Positions 34,766 through 46,100 of a stretch of 64,000 nt of DNA are shown here, piece by piece. Position 1 is the stretch's first letter. Every line of letters begins with the position of its first letter. A program made the translations under genes and the position numbers. The stretch comes from an uncultured Anaerolineae bacterium. Lineage in GTDB: Bacteria > Chloroflexota > Anaerolineae > Anaerolineales > Villigracilaceae. The notes under the pieces are model-generated. The model saw only the letters and a program-made list of their open reading frames with translations. It was not told where the DNA came from and did no database searches. The stretch lies in NCBI GenBank assembly GCA_903908605.1, contig CAIVSQ010000575.1, forward strand, positions 1 through 64,000, given 5' to 3'.

Positions 34766-37422
34766 CAGTTGCCGAGGATCCCTTCCGCGTAGAGTTTGTC
34801 GACATCCAAATCCTGTTCAGTCATTTTTTGCCCATTGAGTGTAATTGAGCTGCCAATTTGAGTGACGCACAGCTGCTTGGTGTCGTTGATGGTCACATTA
34901 ATAGCGGTGATGGTAGCCGGACCAAAGACAGCTTTCTTAATATAGGCGGCCAGACCTGAAAAACGTGCACTGGTGATGCTGGAATTTTTAATCTCGATAG
35001 TGGAAAGATCTTTGCTGGCGACGCCGATACCAACAACATCCATGGTGATGTTTTCGGCCAGAATATGGCTGTCTTCACCTATCGAAAGTCCTTTATCCAC
35101 GATGTTGTTGATTTGCAAACCTGAGAGGGTGGCGCTGGTGCCGCTGACATCCACGGCGTCGCCCTGGATATCGTGGAAGCTGCAATCGCGAATATCACCA
35201 TTCGAGAAATCGCTGTCAAATGCATCTGCGAAAGTGTTTTCAAATTCTGTATTGAGGAAAGTAAATTTGCCGTGGATTACGTTGATGGCATCCTCGGTTT
35301 GATTATTCCCGATAATGGCGTGATCAAGGCGGATGTCGCTGGCAAAAAAAGTGATGCCACCGGTGAGAATCCAGCCCTGGCGCTCGATGCCGTGCGTGCT
35401 ATCAACACGGGCGTATTTCCACAATGATTCACGCCCGGCGTGCAAAACGACAACCCCGCCCCAGCCCTTTTGCTCATCCTGGGCGGTTAAAAGAACAGGA
35501 TTGCTGGCGTCGCCCAGCATGTTCACTGCGCCTCGGGCCAGCAGAACTGCGCCAGGTTCAAAACGAAGCACGGTGCCTGGTGCAATTTGCAGGGTTACAC
35601 CTTCGGGAGTGATAATGTCGCCGTGAACATCCCAGACCCCTGGCGAGATGAGCATCTGGCTCGAATCGGGGGACGCTGAGATATAAGGGTGGCTCTTTAA
35701 AATTTCATCCTGGGATGGCGGAATGGGTAGCGGGCCAATCGTGATTCCCGCCGGGGTCATGACCCCATCCAGGTTGACCTTGATTTCGTTTGGTACCCCG
35801 CCAAAGCGTACGACCGCTTCGATTTTTGGCGACTTTTTAGATTGAGTCCAGGGCGTGGTGTCGTTGAGTGGAATCTCATACCAGGTAAGGTTAGGAACCT
35901 GCTCGCCGCTTTTTAACGAAGGGATTATGGCGGCTGCATCGGATGGCAGAGCTAGCGGTGCACCGTTGACCTCCAGCCGAACCACATCGATCGGCAAAAT
36001 GGATATGTTGGTTAGTTCAACCCTGAGAGCCGGTGGATTGGTATCGCCCAGGTTCAGCCCGGTAACGGTGACTGCGCCTTTAACCGGGTTGGGTGGGGAG
36101 AACCACAGGTTAAGAAAAGCCTGGCGGTCGGTAAGACGCTTCCAGTTGATATCCAACCCCTTCTGGTTGTATTCGCCTTGTAGAGCGGTAGTGAAGTCGA
36201 TCGCTTCCGGGTTGTATTTTTCTTTGAGTTGCTCAATATAACCGGGGCGGGTCATGCGGTAGAGTTCCTCAGCATAGGCGCGCTTGACATCGTCATCGTT
36301 GAAGATGCTGTTACCGGCATCGAAGATGAAATTTTTGGTTGCATCCTGCCGGCATTCATCAAATGGGATGGCGTCGTAAACCACCGGCTCCAGTCGAGAG
36401 GTAACGGGGTTGTAATAGAAACGCAAGTTGTGCCAGTTCGTGCCGTGGCAGGCGGCCCACAAGTCAGAAAGGGCGAAAAAGCGTCCCATCAGGCGCACAT
36501 CAAAGACCTGTGAGGCTGACAGGGCACCGCTTTCGTAGGCGCGCAGCAGTTCACCAGCAGTCTTCGCCTCGGCAGAGAGGGTTGAGCTGACTTCAATTTT
36601 GCCAGATTGAAAATTGCTAATGTCAGCGGTTTTTTCAGTGGTATACGTCCAACCATTACCAACGAACTTGGTGCCGTTGGCGTAAAAATAAGCCCATTTA
36701 TCCCACAAGTTTTCCTCGTCAAAACGCAGGATGACTCCCTGGCGACGACCCTGACTCTCGATTAATTCAGATGCGAAACTTTCTTCGATTCCATAAATAC
36801 CCAGCAGCTCGCCATTCAACATGACATTTACAAAGTTATAGCGGGTGGTCAGGATGTTCTCTTCCATCAAGTTTTGATGGAAGGCCCATTCGTAAAGGAA
36901 GTTGCGGGTTTCGGGGGTTTGGATGGAGAACTGGCGGAAACCCATAATTTGTGCGCCGTTCTTTAACTGAATGCGAAAGGACCATTTTTTCCCTTGCAAG
37001 TGGTCGGTCCAATCGCCTTTCAGGCGCATTTGTACATCCATTTTGGGACCATTGTTAAGCGTAATCGTGGCGGGCACTAAGTCTTCGTCAGTGGTTTGCA
37101 GGATACCTACCTGCAGGGCCTCGTCACGCTTTTCGAGCATCTTGCGATAATATTTGAACTTGAGGTCAATTGCGAGGGTTTTGAGACCGTTATCCTGGTA
37201 AAGGCGGACCTCGTCACTGGTGTTTTTTTGGACAGTCGCCACTGCGGACTGCACCTGGGTACGGGCCTGGCTGAGCAGCCCGGTTCGATCGAGCAGGATG
37301 CCGGCTCCGAAAGCAAAAATGAATAACAAAGCCAAAACCACTCCAACCATGATGCGCCGGGTGGGTGTACCGTTGACCGGCTTGGTGTTTGTGCCAGTCT
37401 CTTCAGGTTGGCGTAACTTCAT
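34765..37422 (-). CDS. CotH kinase-family protein fused to a C-terminal parallel beta-helix
   Basis: CotH motifs 'VQMRLKGDWTDHLQGKKWSFRIQL', 'FVNVMLNGELLGIYGIEESF', 'GTNWHNLRFYYNPVTSRLEPVVYDAIPFDE'; C-terminal right-handed beta-helix-like repeats; N-terminal TM. Confidence 0.85.
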   Translation of the reverse strand: MKLRQPEETGTNTKPVNGTPTRRIMVGVVLALLFIFAFGAGILLDRTGLLSQARTQVQSAVATVQKNTSDEVRLYQDNGLKTLAIDLKFKYYRKMLEKRDEALQVGILQTTDEDLVPATITLNNGPKMDVQMRLKGDWTDHLQGKKWSFRIQLKNGAQIMGFRQFSIQTPETRNFLYEWAFHQNLMEENILTTRYNFVNVMLNGELLGIYGIEESFASELIESQGRRQGVILRFDEENLWDKWAYFYANGTKFVGNGWTYTTEKTADISNFQSGKIEVSSTLSAEAKTAGELLRAYESGALSASQVFDVRLMGRFFALSDLWAACHGTNWHNLRFYYNPVTSRLEPVVYDAIPFDECRQDATKNFIFDAGNSIFNDDDVKRAYAEELYRMTRPGYIEQLKEKYNPEAIDFTTALQGEYNQKGLDINWKRLTDRQAFLNLWFSPPNPVKGAVTVTGLNLGDTNPPALRVELTNISILPIDVVRLEVNGAPLALPSDAAAIIPSLKSGEQVPNLTWYEIPLNDTTPWTQSKKSPKIEAVVRFGGVPNEIKVNLDGVMTPAGITIGPLPIPPSQDEILKSHPYISASPDSSQMLISPGVWDVHGDIITPEGVTLQIAPGTVLRFEPGAVLLARGAVNMLGDASNPVLLTAQDEQKGWGGVVVLHAGRESLWKYARVDSTHGIERQGWILTGGITFFASDIRLDHAIIGNNQTEDAINVIHGKFTFLNTEFENTFADAFDSDFSNGDIRDCSFHDIQGDAVDVSGTSATLSGLQINNIVDKGLSIGEDSHILAENITMDVVGIGVASKDLSTIEIKNSSITSARFSGLAAYIKKAVFGPATITAINVTINDTKQLCVTQIGSSITLNGQKMTEQDLDVDKLYAEGILGN

Positions 37423-37427
37423 TTATT

Positions 37428-38099
37428 TCATCCTCCAAGCAGGTTGCTCTGCTCTACAACGCTGATGCTGCTGCCAGGATAGGCTTTGCGCAGGGTATCC
37501 ATCATCGAAATGATGTCATCTGAGTTGGTGATGTTTACGTAATAAGTGAGCTGGAGCAGATCGCCGGAGTGGTCGAGGCGGCGAAAATCAAGGGTTTTGA
37601 ATTGTTTGAGCAGGGCTGCGTTGATGTCGGCGAAAAGGTGATCCCCTTCTTGGGCGGCGGGCACCTGGATATTGAGGTAGAGATTGTGCAAGGCTTTACG
37701 ACGATTGAAGAGTAGTGCGCGCGCTAAAAGGAAAATCATAATGACGGCCACTGCCACCAGGGTTGGAATGCGTTGGTCGGCACCAAAACCCAGACCAACA
37801 GCGATGGCCAGGAACAGGAAGATGAGTTCCTCTGGGTCTTTGATGGCTGTGCGGAAGCGCACGATCGAAAGAGCACCTACCAGGCCAAGGGAAAGTGCGA
37901 GTGAAGATTTGACGACTGAGATGACCAGCAGGGTAATAAGGGATAGCAACGGCAGGATCGCAGCAAAATGCAGGCGATTGGAGAGAGAGTTGCCAAATTT
38001 CACGTAATACAGGGCAACAATGATGGAAACCCCCGTTCCAAGGGCAAGATTAAGCAGGAGAATAGGTAGTGAAAGCGGGGTAATTTGGGAGATATCCAT
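37428..38099 (-). CDS. DUF4956 family membrane protein
   Basis: 'LALSLGLVGALSIVRFRTAIKDPEELIFLFLAIAVGLGFGA'; start 38099 behind AAAGGA. Confidence 0.85.
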   Translation of the reverse strand: MDISQITPLSLPILLLNLALGTGVSIIVALYYVKFGNSLSNRLHFAAILPLLSLITLLVISVVKSSLALSLGLVGALSIVRFRTAIKDPEELIFLFLAIAVGLGFGADQRIPTLVAVAVIMIFLLARALLFNRRKALHNLYLNIQVPAAQEGDHLFADINAALLKQFKTLDFRRLDHSGDLLQLTYYVNITNSDDIISMMDTLRKAYPGSSISVVEQSNLLGG

Positions 38100-38205
38100 G
38101 TAGCGTTCCTTTGTGTGACGAGATTGGCAAATTATATCCCCGTTTGATCTGGAGGGTATGGGAGCGTAAAGGTGAAAGCGGGTTGATGGAATGTCCAATG
38201 CGGAT

Positions 38206-38252
38206 AGCCCGGGAAATTTATGTCTGAAGAATTACGATAAATTTCCCGGGCT
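38206..38252. repeat. 15-bp perfect inverted repeat between the PIG-L and DUF4956 genes
   Basis: AGCCCGGGAAATTTA-N17-TAAATTTCCCGGGCT; no adjacent T-run on either strand. Confidence 0.8.
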
Positions 38253-38269
38253 TACTTGACAACCTAAAA

Positions 38270-39010
38270 TCAATTTTCGGGTTGGTCCTGTTCGAGCACC
38301 ATTACTTTGTAGGCCTCAGCGTAGTTAAGACCCTGGGGTTTGCCTTCTTCTGTAGCCCATTCGCGGATCATTTTCTCCGGGTTCCACTCGCCAAGCTGGC
38401 TGGCGTGTTTTTGGAGAGCGGTGATTTTGAGCTCAATGGTGTCCGTAATATCGACCCATGTATCGGGTTTTTCTGGACCGTGCAGGTAAAGGCGCTTGAC
38501 ATTGTGAGGTTCAAAGCCTTGCGCCAGCAGGTCGGCGAAGACAAGTCTGGAACCGGCCGAAGGGAAAACAGCGTAGGTGGCTAATTGAGCGGCGGCGCGG
38601 TGATCAGGGTGATTGATGTAACCGTTACCGTAGAAGACAGCCTGTGGATCGCCAGTGACAACGACTTCCGGGCGATGGGTGCGGATGATTTTGGTCAGCT
38701 CTTTGCGCAGTGTCACGGTGGGCTCAAGTTCACCATCGGGCAGGTGTAGATAAATGGTGCGATGAATGCCCAACACCTGGTTGGCCGCGCTTTGCTCTGT
38801 TTCGCGGATAGCGGCCAGGGTTGGTTTGTAGCTGGCGTCGTGGGTGGGGTCGTTGGAACCGCCATCGCCGCTGGTGAGGATGACCGAAGTAATTTCGCAG
38901 CCGGTAGCGGCCCAGCGGGCCAGTGTGCCAGCAACGGTAAATTCCTGGTCGTCGGGGTGGGCATGGATGCTCATGGCGCTTTTGGGAATGAACTCTTTTT
39001 CGTCGGGCAT
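38270..39010 (-). CDS. PIG-L/LmbE family deacetylase
   Basis: 'MSIHAHPDDQEFTVAGTLARWAATG', 'HLPDGEL', 'NHPDHRAAAQLA'; start 39010 behind AGGAG. Confidence 0.93.
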   Translation of the reverse strand: MPDEKEFIPKSAMSIHAHPDDQEFTVAGTLARWAATGCEITSVILTSGDGGSNDPTHDASYKPTLAAIRETEQSAANQVLGIHRTIYLHLPDGELEPTVTLRKELTKIIRTHRPEVVVTGDPQAVFYGNGYINHPDHRAAAQLATYAVFPSAGSRLVFADLLAQGFEPHNVKRLYLHGPEKPDTWVDITDTIELKITALQKHASQLGEWNPEKMIREWATEEGKPQGLNYAEAYKVMVLEQDQPEN

Positions 39011-39112
39011 GTTGGTACTCCTGGAGGTGGCCACTTCTCTTGCTGGGGAAGTGGATGATTGAAACGATAAATGTTGTTGAATTTTACCCGTATTATACGT
39101 AATGGCAAAAAA

Positions 39113-39139
39113 CAACCCCGGGTTTTGTGCCCGGGGTTG
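39113..39139 (-). terminator. Intrinsic terminator after acnA
   Basis: CAACCCCGGG-N7-CCCGGGGTTG then TTTTTT on the minus strand. Confidence 0.9.
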
Positions 39140-39171
39140 AAGTTGAAGATGGGTGCAGCCGTGCCCCGGGA

Positions 39172-41868
39172 TCAGGAAACCAGGTTGCGCAGCACGGTAT
39201 GCAGGATGCCACCGTTGCGGTAATAGTTGACTTCAACGCTAGTGTTGAGTAGTGCACGAGTTTTGAATTCGATCACCTGTCCATCGGCTTTTTTGGCTTT
39301 TACTGTGATTTCGCATTGTGGGGCCATGTTGTCGCTGAGACCTTCGATGTCAAAGATTTCAGACCCAGACAGACCGAGGGATTCAGTGTTTTGTCCTTCC
39401 ATGAAGCGCAACGGCAGGATGCCCATGCCAACCAGGTTGGAGCGGTGAATGCGCTCGAAGGATTCAGCAATGACTGCTTTGACACCCTGCAGCATGGGGC
39501 CCTTGGCAGCCCAGTCGCGGCTTGAACCAGTACCATATTCCTTTCCAGCCAGCACGATGGAGGGAATGCCCGCCTGCTTGTATTTCATGGCTGCATCGAA
39601 AATGGAAATATCCTGGGTCGATCCGTTTTCAAAATAACGAGTCCAGTTACCTTCGCGCGGGGCGACCAGGTTGTTCTTCAGGCGTATATTTGCGAAAGTG
39701 CCGCGGGCCATGACCAGATCGTTGCCGCGTCTGGCCCCGTACTGGTTAAAGTCCTTGGGCATAACGCCGCGTTCCTGCAGGAAGATACCAGCGGGGCTTT
39801 CGGCAGCGATGTTACCGGCGGGGGAAATGTGATCGGTGGTGATCGAGTCACCGAAAACACCCAGGACGCGCGCGCCCTGGATGGCGCTGACGGCAGGCAC
39901 ATTCAGGGTCAGGCTCTGGAAGTACGGTGGGTGATGGATGTAGGTGGATTCTTCACTCCACTGGAACAGTTCGCCGCCTGTGACCTGGATATCCTGCCAC
40001 ATTTCGGAGCCTTCAAAGACGCTGGCGTACTTGTCAGTGAACATCTCGGTACGAACATGGGCGGTGATGGCTTCGGCGATTTCGGCGCTGGTAGGCCAAA
40101 TATCCTTAAGGTAGACTGGTCCGGCGCTGCCTTGCCCGATCGGATCATTGTTCAGATCAATGTCTACTGTTCCAGCGAGGGCGTATGCAACCACGAGGGG
40201 CGGTGAAGCCAGGAAGTTGGCCTTGACCAACGGGTGGACACGACCTTCAAAGTTGCGGTTGCCAGAGATGACCGCTGAAGCGACCAGGTCTGCGCTGGTG
40301 ACAGCCTTTGAAACCTCGCCAGGCAGCGGGCCGCTGTTGCCGATACAGGTGGTGCAACCGTAGCCGACCACATTAAAGCCGAGCTGGGCGAGTGGTTCTA
40401 GCAAGCCGGCGGATTGTAGATATTCACTGACTACGCGTGAGCCTGGGGCCAGGCTGGTCTTAACATAGGGTTTGACTTGCAGTCCTTTTTCAAGTGCTTT
40501 TTTGGCGAGCAAGCCTGCGCCGATCAGAACCGAGGGGTTGCTGGTATTGGTGCAGGATGTGATTGCTGCAATGACCACAGCGCCGTGCTTCATGCTGGTA
40601 CCGTCGCTGCCGAAGGTGGTTTCACGGGCCAGGGCTTGCTCGGAAAGTTCATAACCACGTTCTTTAACGGGGGCAGTCAGGGCGCGCCGGAAGGTGGATT
40701 TCATATCCGCCAGAGCTACGCGGTCCTGGGGGCGTTTGGGGCCAGCCAGGGAGGGCACAACCGAGCCAAGATCAAGTTCGAGCGTGTCGGTAAACTCGGG
40801 GTCTGGGCTTGTTTCGTCACGGAAGAGGCCCTGGGCACGGCAGTAAGCCTCGGTGCGTTCGATGACAGCTTCTGGGCGACCGGTCAGCTTCATGTAGCGA
40901 AGGGTTTCGGCATCGACCGGGAAAAAGCCCATTGTAGCGCCGTATTCGGGGGCCATATTGGCGATGGTAGCCCGGTCAGTGAGTGACATGGATGCCAGGC
41001 CTGGACCAAAGAACTCCACAAACTTGTCGACCACACCTTTTTTACGAAGCATTTGGGTGACAGTCAGGACCAGGTCGGTGGCGGTGATGCCATCATTTAA
41101 TTTGCCAACCAGTTTGAAGCCGATTACATCTGGCAGGAGCATGTCCATGGGTTGGCCAAGCATGACGGCTTCGGCTTCGATGCCGCCCACACCCCAACCA
41201 ACGACGCCCAGGCCATTGATCATGGTGGTGTGCGAGTCGGTACCAACCAGGGTATCGGGGAAGGCGTAGGTTTCGCCATTTTCGCTACGGGTGAAGACCA
41301 CTTCCGAGAGGTATTCCAGGTTAACCTGGTGGATGATACCCGTCATGGGTGGTACAACGCGGAAGTTCTTGAAAGCCTTTTGACCCCACTTGAGGAATTC
41401 ATACCGTTCGCGGTTGCGCTGGAATTCAACCTCGGCGTTGCGGTTGAAGGCATCGCCGGTGGCGAAAAAATCCACCTGAAGTGAGTGGTCGATGACGAGA
41501 TCCACCGGTACCAGCGGGTTAATCTTTTTAGGATCACCGCCCAGCCGGGCAACAGCGGCTCGCATGGCGGCGAGGTCTACGACCGCAGGGACGCCAGTAA
41601 AATCCTGCATGACAACGCGCGCAGGCAGGAAGGGGATGCCGGGGCGTGTACCCTTGGGTTGCCAGGCGGCAATGTTGCGGACATCCTGCTGGGTGATTTC
41701 GGTATCGTTGCATTGGCGTAGGGCCGCCTCGAGCATGACCCGGATGGAGAATGGCAGCCTGGATAAATTAACCAGCCCGGCCTTCTCAAGAGCATCCAGG
41801 CGGTAGATGATGTAATCACCGTGGCTCGTTTTCAGGGTTGAACGCGAATTAAAGAAATCTTTTTTCAT
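39172..41868 (-). CDS. acnA: Aconitate hydratase
   Basis: '[29 protein letters not shown]', '[14 protein letters not shown]', '[14 protein letters not shown]', '[15 protein letters not shown]', '[16 protein letters not shown]'. Confidence 0.98.
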   Translation of the reverse strand: MKKDFFNSRSTLKTSHGDYIIYRLDALEKAGLVNLSRLPFSIRVMLEAALRQCNDTEITQQDVRNIAAWQPKGTRPGIPFLPARVVMQDFTGVPAVVDLAAMRAAVARLGGDPKKINPLVPVDLVIDHSLQVDFFATGDAFNRNAEVEFQRNRERYEFLKWGQKAFKNFRVVPPMTGIIHQVNLEYLSEVVFTRSENGETYAFPDTLVGTDSHTTMINGLGVVGWGVGGIEAEAVMLGQPMDMLLPDVIGFKLVGKLNDGITATDLVLTVTQMLRKKGVVDKFVEFFGPGLASMSLTDRATIANMAPEYGATMGFFPVDAETLRYMKLTGRPEAVIERTEAYCRAQGLFRDETSPDPEFTDTLELDLGSVVPSLAGPKRPQDRVALADMKSTFRRALTAPVKERGYELSEQALARETTFGSDGTSMKHGAVVIAAITSCTNTSNPSVLIGAGLLAKKALEKGLQVKPYVKTSLAPGSRVVSEYLQSAGLLEPLAQLGFNVVGYGCTTCIGNSGPLPGEVSKAVTSADLVASAVISGNRNFEGRVHPLVKANFLASPPLVVAYALAGTVDIDLNNDPIGQGSAGPVYLKDIWPTSAEIAEAITAHVRTEMFTDKYASVFEGSEMWQDIQVTGGELFQWSEESTYIHHPPYFQSLTLNVPAVSAIQGARVLGVFGDSITTDHISPAGNIAAESPAGIFLQERGVMPKDFNQYGARRGNDLVMARGTFANIRLKNNLVAPREGNWTRYFENGSTQDISIFDAAMKYKQAGIPSIVLAGKEYGTGSSRDWAAKGPMLQGVKAVIAESFERIHRSNLVGMGILPLRFMEGQNTESLGLSGSEIFDIEGLSDNMAPQCEITVKAKKADGQVIEFKTRALLNTSVEVNYYRNGGILHTVLRNLVS

Positions 41869-42031
41869 TACAGCTCCTTTGGCTATCTCCCGTTTCTGGC
41901 ACGGGCTGGGTCAATCAAAAACACCCTTGCGCGTTTTTGTGACCGTGTGGTGGAATAAAGAATCACAACACTTCCACAAAAGACCCAAAGGTGCGCCTTT
42001 GTTGTCCTTTGTCAATCTACCTAGAAATAAT

Positions 42032-43072
42032 CTACTGGTTTAACTCGCGGGTAAGCGCTTCGACCAGGTTGTCTTTTTCGCCGGGTGGCAGGAATGAGGC
42101 CTGCGCACCAGCCAGGATGCACTGTTTGATCGTCTCCTGGGAGAAGTGTAATTCCTCTCGGGCGACACGATACTCATTGCTGAGGGTGATTTGCGAAATG
42201 GAGGGATCATCTGTGTTAAGGGTCACATTCAGCCCGGCCTTGATCATGCCAGTGGCAGGATGGTCGGCCAGTTGTTTTACCACGCCAGTTTGGTAATTAC
42301 TGGTCAGGCAAACTTCGAACGGGGTCAAACGTTCACGTGCCAGACTGGTGGTGTACTCATCCTCGAGTACGCGCACCCCGTGACCGATTCGGTCAGCTGA
42401 GAATTTCTCAATGGCGTCGCGTATGTTTTGCGGCCCACCCCATTCACCTGCGTGCATAGTGATATGTAGACCCGCTTGGCGTGCTTCGTTAAAGAGCCCA
42501 AGGAAGGGCAGCGCTGGGTGCTCGGCTTCGTTGCCGGCCAGGTCTATGGCGACAATATTCCTGGCGCGGTGTGATATGGCGAGCCAGACAACCTGTTCGG
42601 CCAGCTCGACGGCTTCATGCCGGTTGATCGAAGCGATCAGACGCACAGGTATGCCAACCTGGGCGGCGCTTTTTTCCGCGCTTTCACAAACCCAGTCCAT
42701 CACATCATGCAGTGGAAATCGCTCTGCGCGGCTCAGGGCAACAGGGGTGAAGCGGAGTTCAAGATATTTGACATTATCCCGGGCGGCATCTTCGATGACT
42801 TCGCGGGTGATGCGTTCAATCACTCCGGGTGAGCGGTAGAACATGCGCAGGGTGGTAAATTTCGCCAGGAAATTTTCAAAAGTCAGGCTATCTTCATCCT
42901 GGACCTGTACAAGTCGGCTTAACAGCGCGATACCGCTTGGCAGGCTGATCTCATGCTGGTTGGCAATTTCTAGCATGGTATCAAGACGCAGTGAACCTTC
43001 CAGGTGCCTGTGCAATTCCACCTTGGGGAGCCTGACATATTGCTCGGGTTGAGGCATGGACGAAATTGACAC
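42032..43072 (-). CDS. add: Adenosine deaminase
   Basis: 'LPKVELHRHLEGSLR', 'HAGEWGGPQNI', 'RIGHGVR', 'LNTDDPSIS'. Confidence 0.92.
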   Translation of the reverse strand: MSISSMPQPEQYVRLPKVELHRHLEGSLRLDTMLEIANQHEISLPSGIALLSRLVQVQDEDSLTFENFLAKFTTLRMFYRSPGVIERITREVIEDAARDNVKYLELRFTPVALSRAERFPLHDVMDWVCESAEKSAAQVGIPVRLIASINRHEAVELAEQVVWLAISHRARNIVAIDLAGNEAEHPALPFLGLFNEARQAGLHITMHAGEWGGPQNIRDAIEKFSADRIGHGVRVLEDEYTTSLARERLTPFEVCLTSNYQTGVVKQLADHPATGMIKAGLNVTLNTDDPSISQITLSNEYRVAREELHFSQETIKQCILAGAQASFLPPGEKDNLVEALTRELNQ

Positions 43073-43134
43073 AGTTCACCCGGAGTTCACGACACGCTGC
43101 ATATAAATTTGAGGAAAGCTCAAATGGCGGATAA

Positions 43135-46100
43135 TTATTTTTTCTTGTGTCTTTTGCGACCGGCCCTGGCAGCCGCGGAGTTATCCTCTGCATCGTCGGA
43201 GGGTACGGCCATGGGGATCTCCATGGCGGATTCGGCAGAGTCATTTTCAACCGCAACAACACGCGGAAGATAGCGGAACACCCGATCGATGACGCCCGAG
43301 CGAACTTCGCCGAGGAGAGTTTGGAACATGTCTGAGGCTTTGGTCTTATATTGTACCAGCGGGTCGCGTTGCCCGTAAGCCTCCAGCCCAATGGAAACGC
43401 GCAACGCCTCCACGCGGGTGAGGTAATCGACCCACAGCTCGGTGATGACTCCCAGCAGCACATTGCGCTGAATTTCGGCTGTGCGACGTTGCCCAACTGT
43501 AGCCATAAATTGGGATCGTTGTTCCGCATTCAATCCGGCGAGGGCAGTTCCTGTGGGAATGTGGCTGGCTGCGTAGATATCATCCAACGTTTCTGGCTGC
43601 GGGTTGTTCTGGATCATCTGGGCGTAATCAGCCTGACCCCAGCCTGTGAGCAGTTTGCTGGTGGCTTTTTCCAGGTGGTCAAGAACGTCTGCCTGCACAT
43701 CTTCGGGTTTGCGCCCGACGATCAATAGGGCGGCCAGGTAGACATAATTGAAGCGCTGGAATTCCTGGGTGACCTGTTTGTGAGTCTTGGTGTTGAAAAC
43801 GGTCCGGCGGCCTCGTGAGAGGGACATGAGCAGGCCGGCGAGGTCCGAGTCGTCCATTTCAGTGACGTTCAAGCGGCCTAGCATGAATTCCAACTCGCGC
43901 ATGGTTTGACTGTTTGGACCAGTGAGTTTTTCGCGGCGAGTGACCAGCATCTTGTGGGAAGCTTCCATCAGGCTGGCAGCCGCAGCATCCCAGTCCAGGC
44001 GAGCCAGCTCATCTGCTTTGACGGGGATCTGTTCGTTCAGACGGTATTCAAGGCTGGCGAGCAGGCGCGAAATGGCCAGGTTGGAGAGCGCAACATCAAT
44101 CTGTTCTTTGACTGGTTCTTCAAGTGCATCGGGACGGGTGGTGAGCTGTTTGAGCTGGTCATTATTCAGGCGGATATCGAGGTGCATCAGGCTTTTTAGT
44201 TCCTCAAGCACTTCGGTGGCGCGTCTGCTGGCAGTTTCTTCGTTGTCTTTGAGCGCTTCCAGAAAGGTATCCAGGGTATCGAAACGCTCCTGCAACTGGG
44301 TTTCAAGCGATGTGGCTGTGCTGGCGACGGCGGTCTCGATGGCGCGCAGAATGTGCTGTTCTTCGGTTTCCACCGCGCGGCGGATCACATCCATGAGAAT
44401 ATCCGCGGGCTGACCGTTGGCATTTGTCAGGTCGTCCAGCAGCAATCGGAATGTGAAGGAAGGAAAGAATTTGTTGTCGGCGTAGACGAAGGGCGGTTGA
44501 ATTTGTTCCAACCAGGCCAGCAGTTTCCACGGGCCTTCAGGGTCTTTCATGGCAGGGGGTACGCGGGCGACAATCTCATCGGCGAGCAGGGCGGCAATGT
44601 CTTCCGTCAGATCATGCTTGGTCATGGCGCGATCGCGCTGGGAGTAGATGGTGCTGCGCTGTTTGTTGAGCACATCATCGTATTCGAGCAAGTGTTTACG
44701 TACGTCGAAGTTGGAACCTTCCACGCGGTGCTGCGACTGTTCGATCAACCCGGTGACCAGTTTGTTTTCGAGTGGGAAGTCATCATCCAGGCGGAAACGC
44801 TGCATGATGTTATCAACCTGTTCGCCGCCAAACATGCGCATCAGGTCATCTTGCAGGGAAAGATAAAAGCGAGAGGAGCCGGGGTCGCCCTGGCGGGCGG
44901 CGCGTCCACGCAACTGGTTGTCAATGCGGCGGGCTTCATGTCGTTCGGAGCCAATCACGTGCAGACCACCCAGGTGGCGGACGGTTTCCATATCTTCGAA
45001 ATATTTAAGAAAATAGTGAATTTCCGATTCGTAAATACCGAACTCGGAGGCGTTCATTTTTAGAATAGCCTGGCGCTGTTCCTCCAGGCGCATGTTGTAG
45101 GGGTCAAACCCGGCACGTTTGAGCACGCGGCTGACGATGGCGATGATTTCATCGGCCAGTTCGCCGCCCAGCTTGATATCGACACCACGGCCGGCCATAT
45201 TGGTGGCGATGGTCACCGCGCCATGCGAACCGGCGGCGGCGATGATCTGGCTTTCCTCAGTATGCTTGCGCGCGTTTAAAACCTGGTGGGGAACACCACC
45301 CTGGATGATGGATTTGAGCGAGTCGATGTATTGTGGTTCCAGCCGTAGAATGGTGATGAGCCGGGTGAGGTTGGCTGCGTCTTCGGGGTTGATGGAAATG
45401 TTTAGCGGTTTGGCAAAACTGCGCAGCAGGTTTGGTTCAAGCTGGTCAAGAGGTTTGTAAAGCGGCTCTAATTCATTAAAGAGGCGGCCATCCTCCTCTT
45501 TGCCAGATTGTTCAAACCAGGTATGCCGGAGCATTTGCACTTGCAGCAGGCGCCGGATGGGCTCGGCCTTGAGCCGTGAGGATATTCGCTCAGAAGATTC
45601 CACTGAGGTGGTGCCGACCAGGATTGGACGACCAAGGACGTGGTCACGCACGATTTCCATGGCGATTGCACGCAGCTTGGCTTCGACAGTGCGGTAGACC
45701 ATATCGGGATAGTCCGAACGGCGCCAAAAGACGGGCGCTTTTTCTGCATCGCCGCGGCTTGCAAAGTAGGCGATTTCGTAACCATCCTTGTCTTTGGTCT
45801 TGATTTCGATCAGTGGTGAGGTACCCTGGGTTGCGTTGTATTCAAGGTTGGTGGGGATGGGTAACACATCTAGCTTGTATATCTTGTGGAATTCTTCGGC
45901 TTCGGTCAGCGCGGTACCGGTCATGCCGGCTAACTTCTGATACATGCGGAAGTAGTTTTGCAGGGTGATGGTGGCGTAGGTGACGTTTTCTGGCTCGACC
46001 TTGACGCCTTCCTTTGCTTCCACGGCTTGGTGAAGCCCATCACTCCAGCGACGCCCGGCCATCAGACGCCCGGTAAATTCATCCACAATGACGACCTTGC

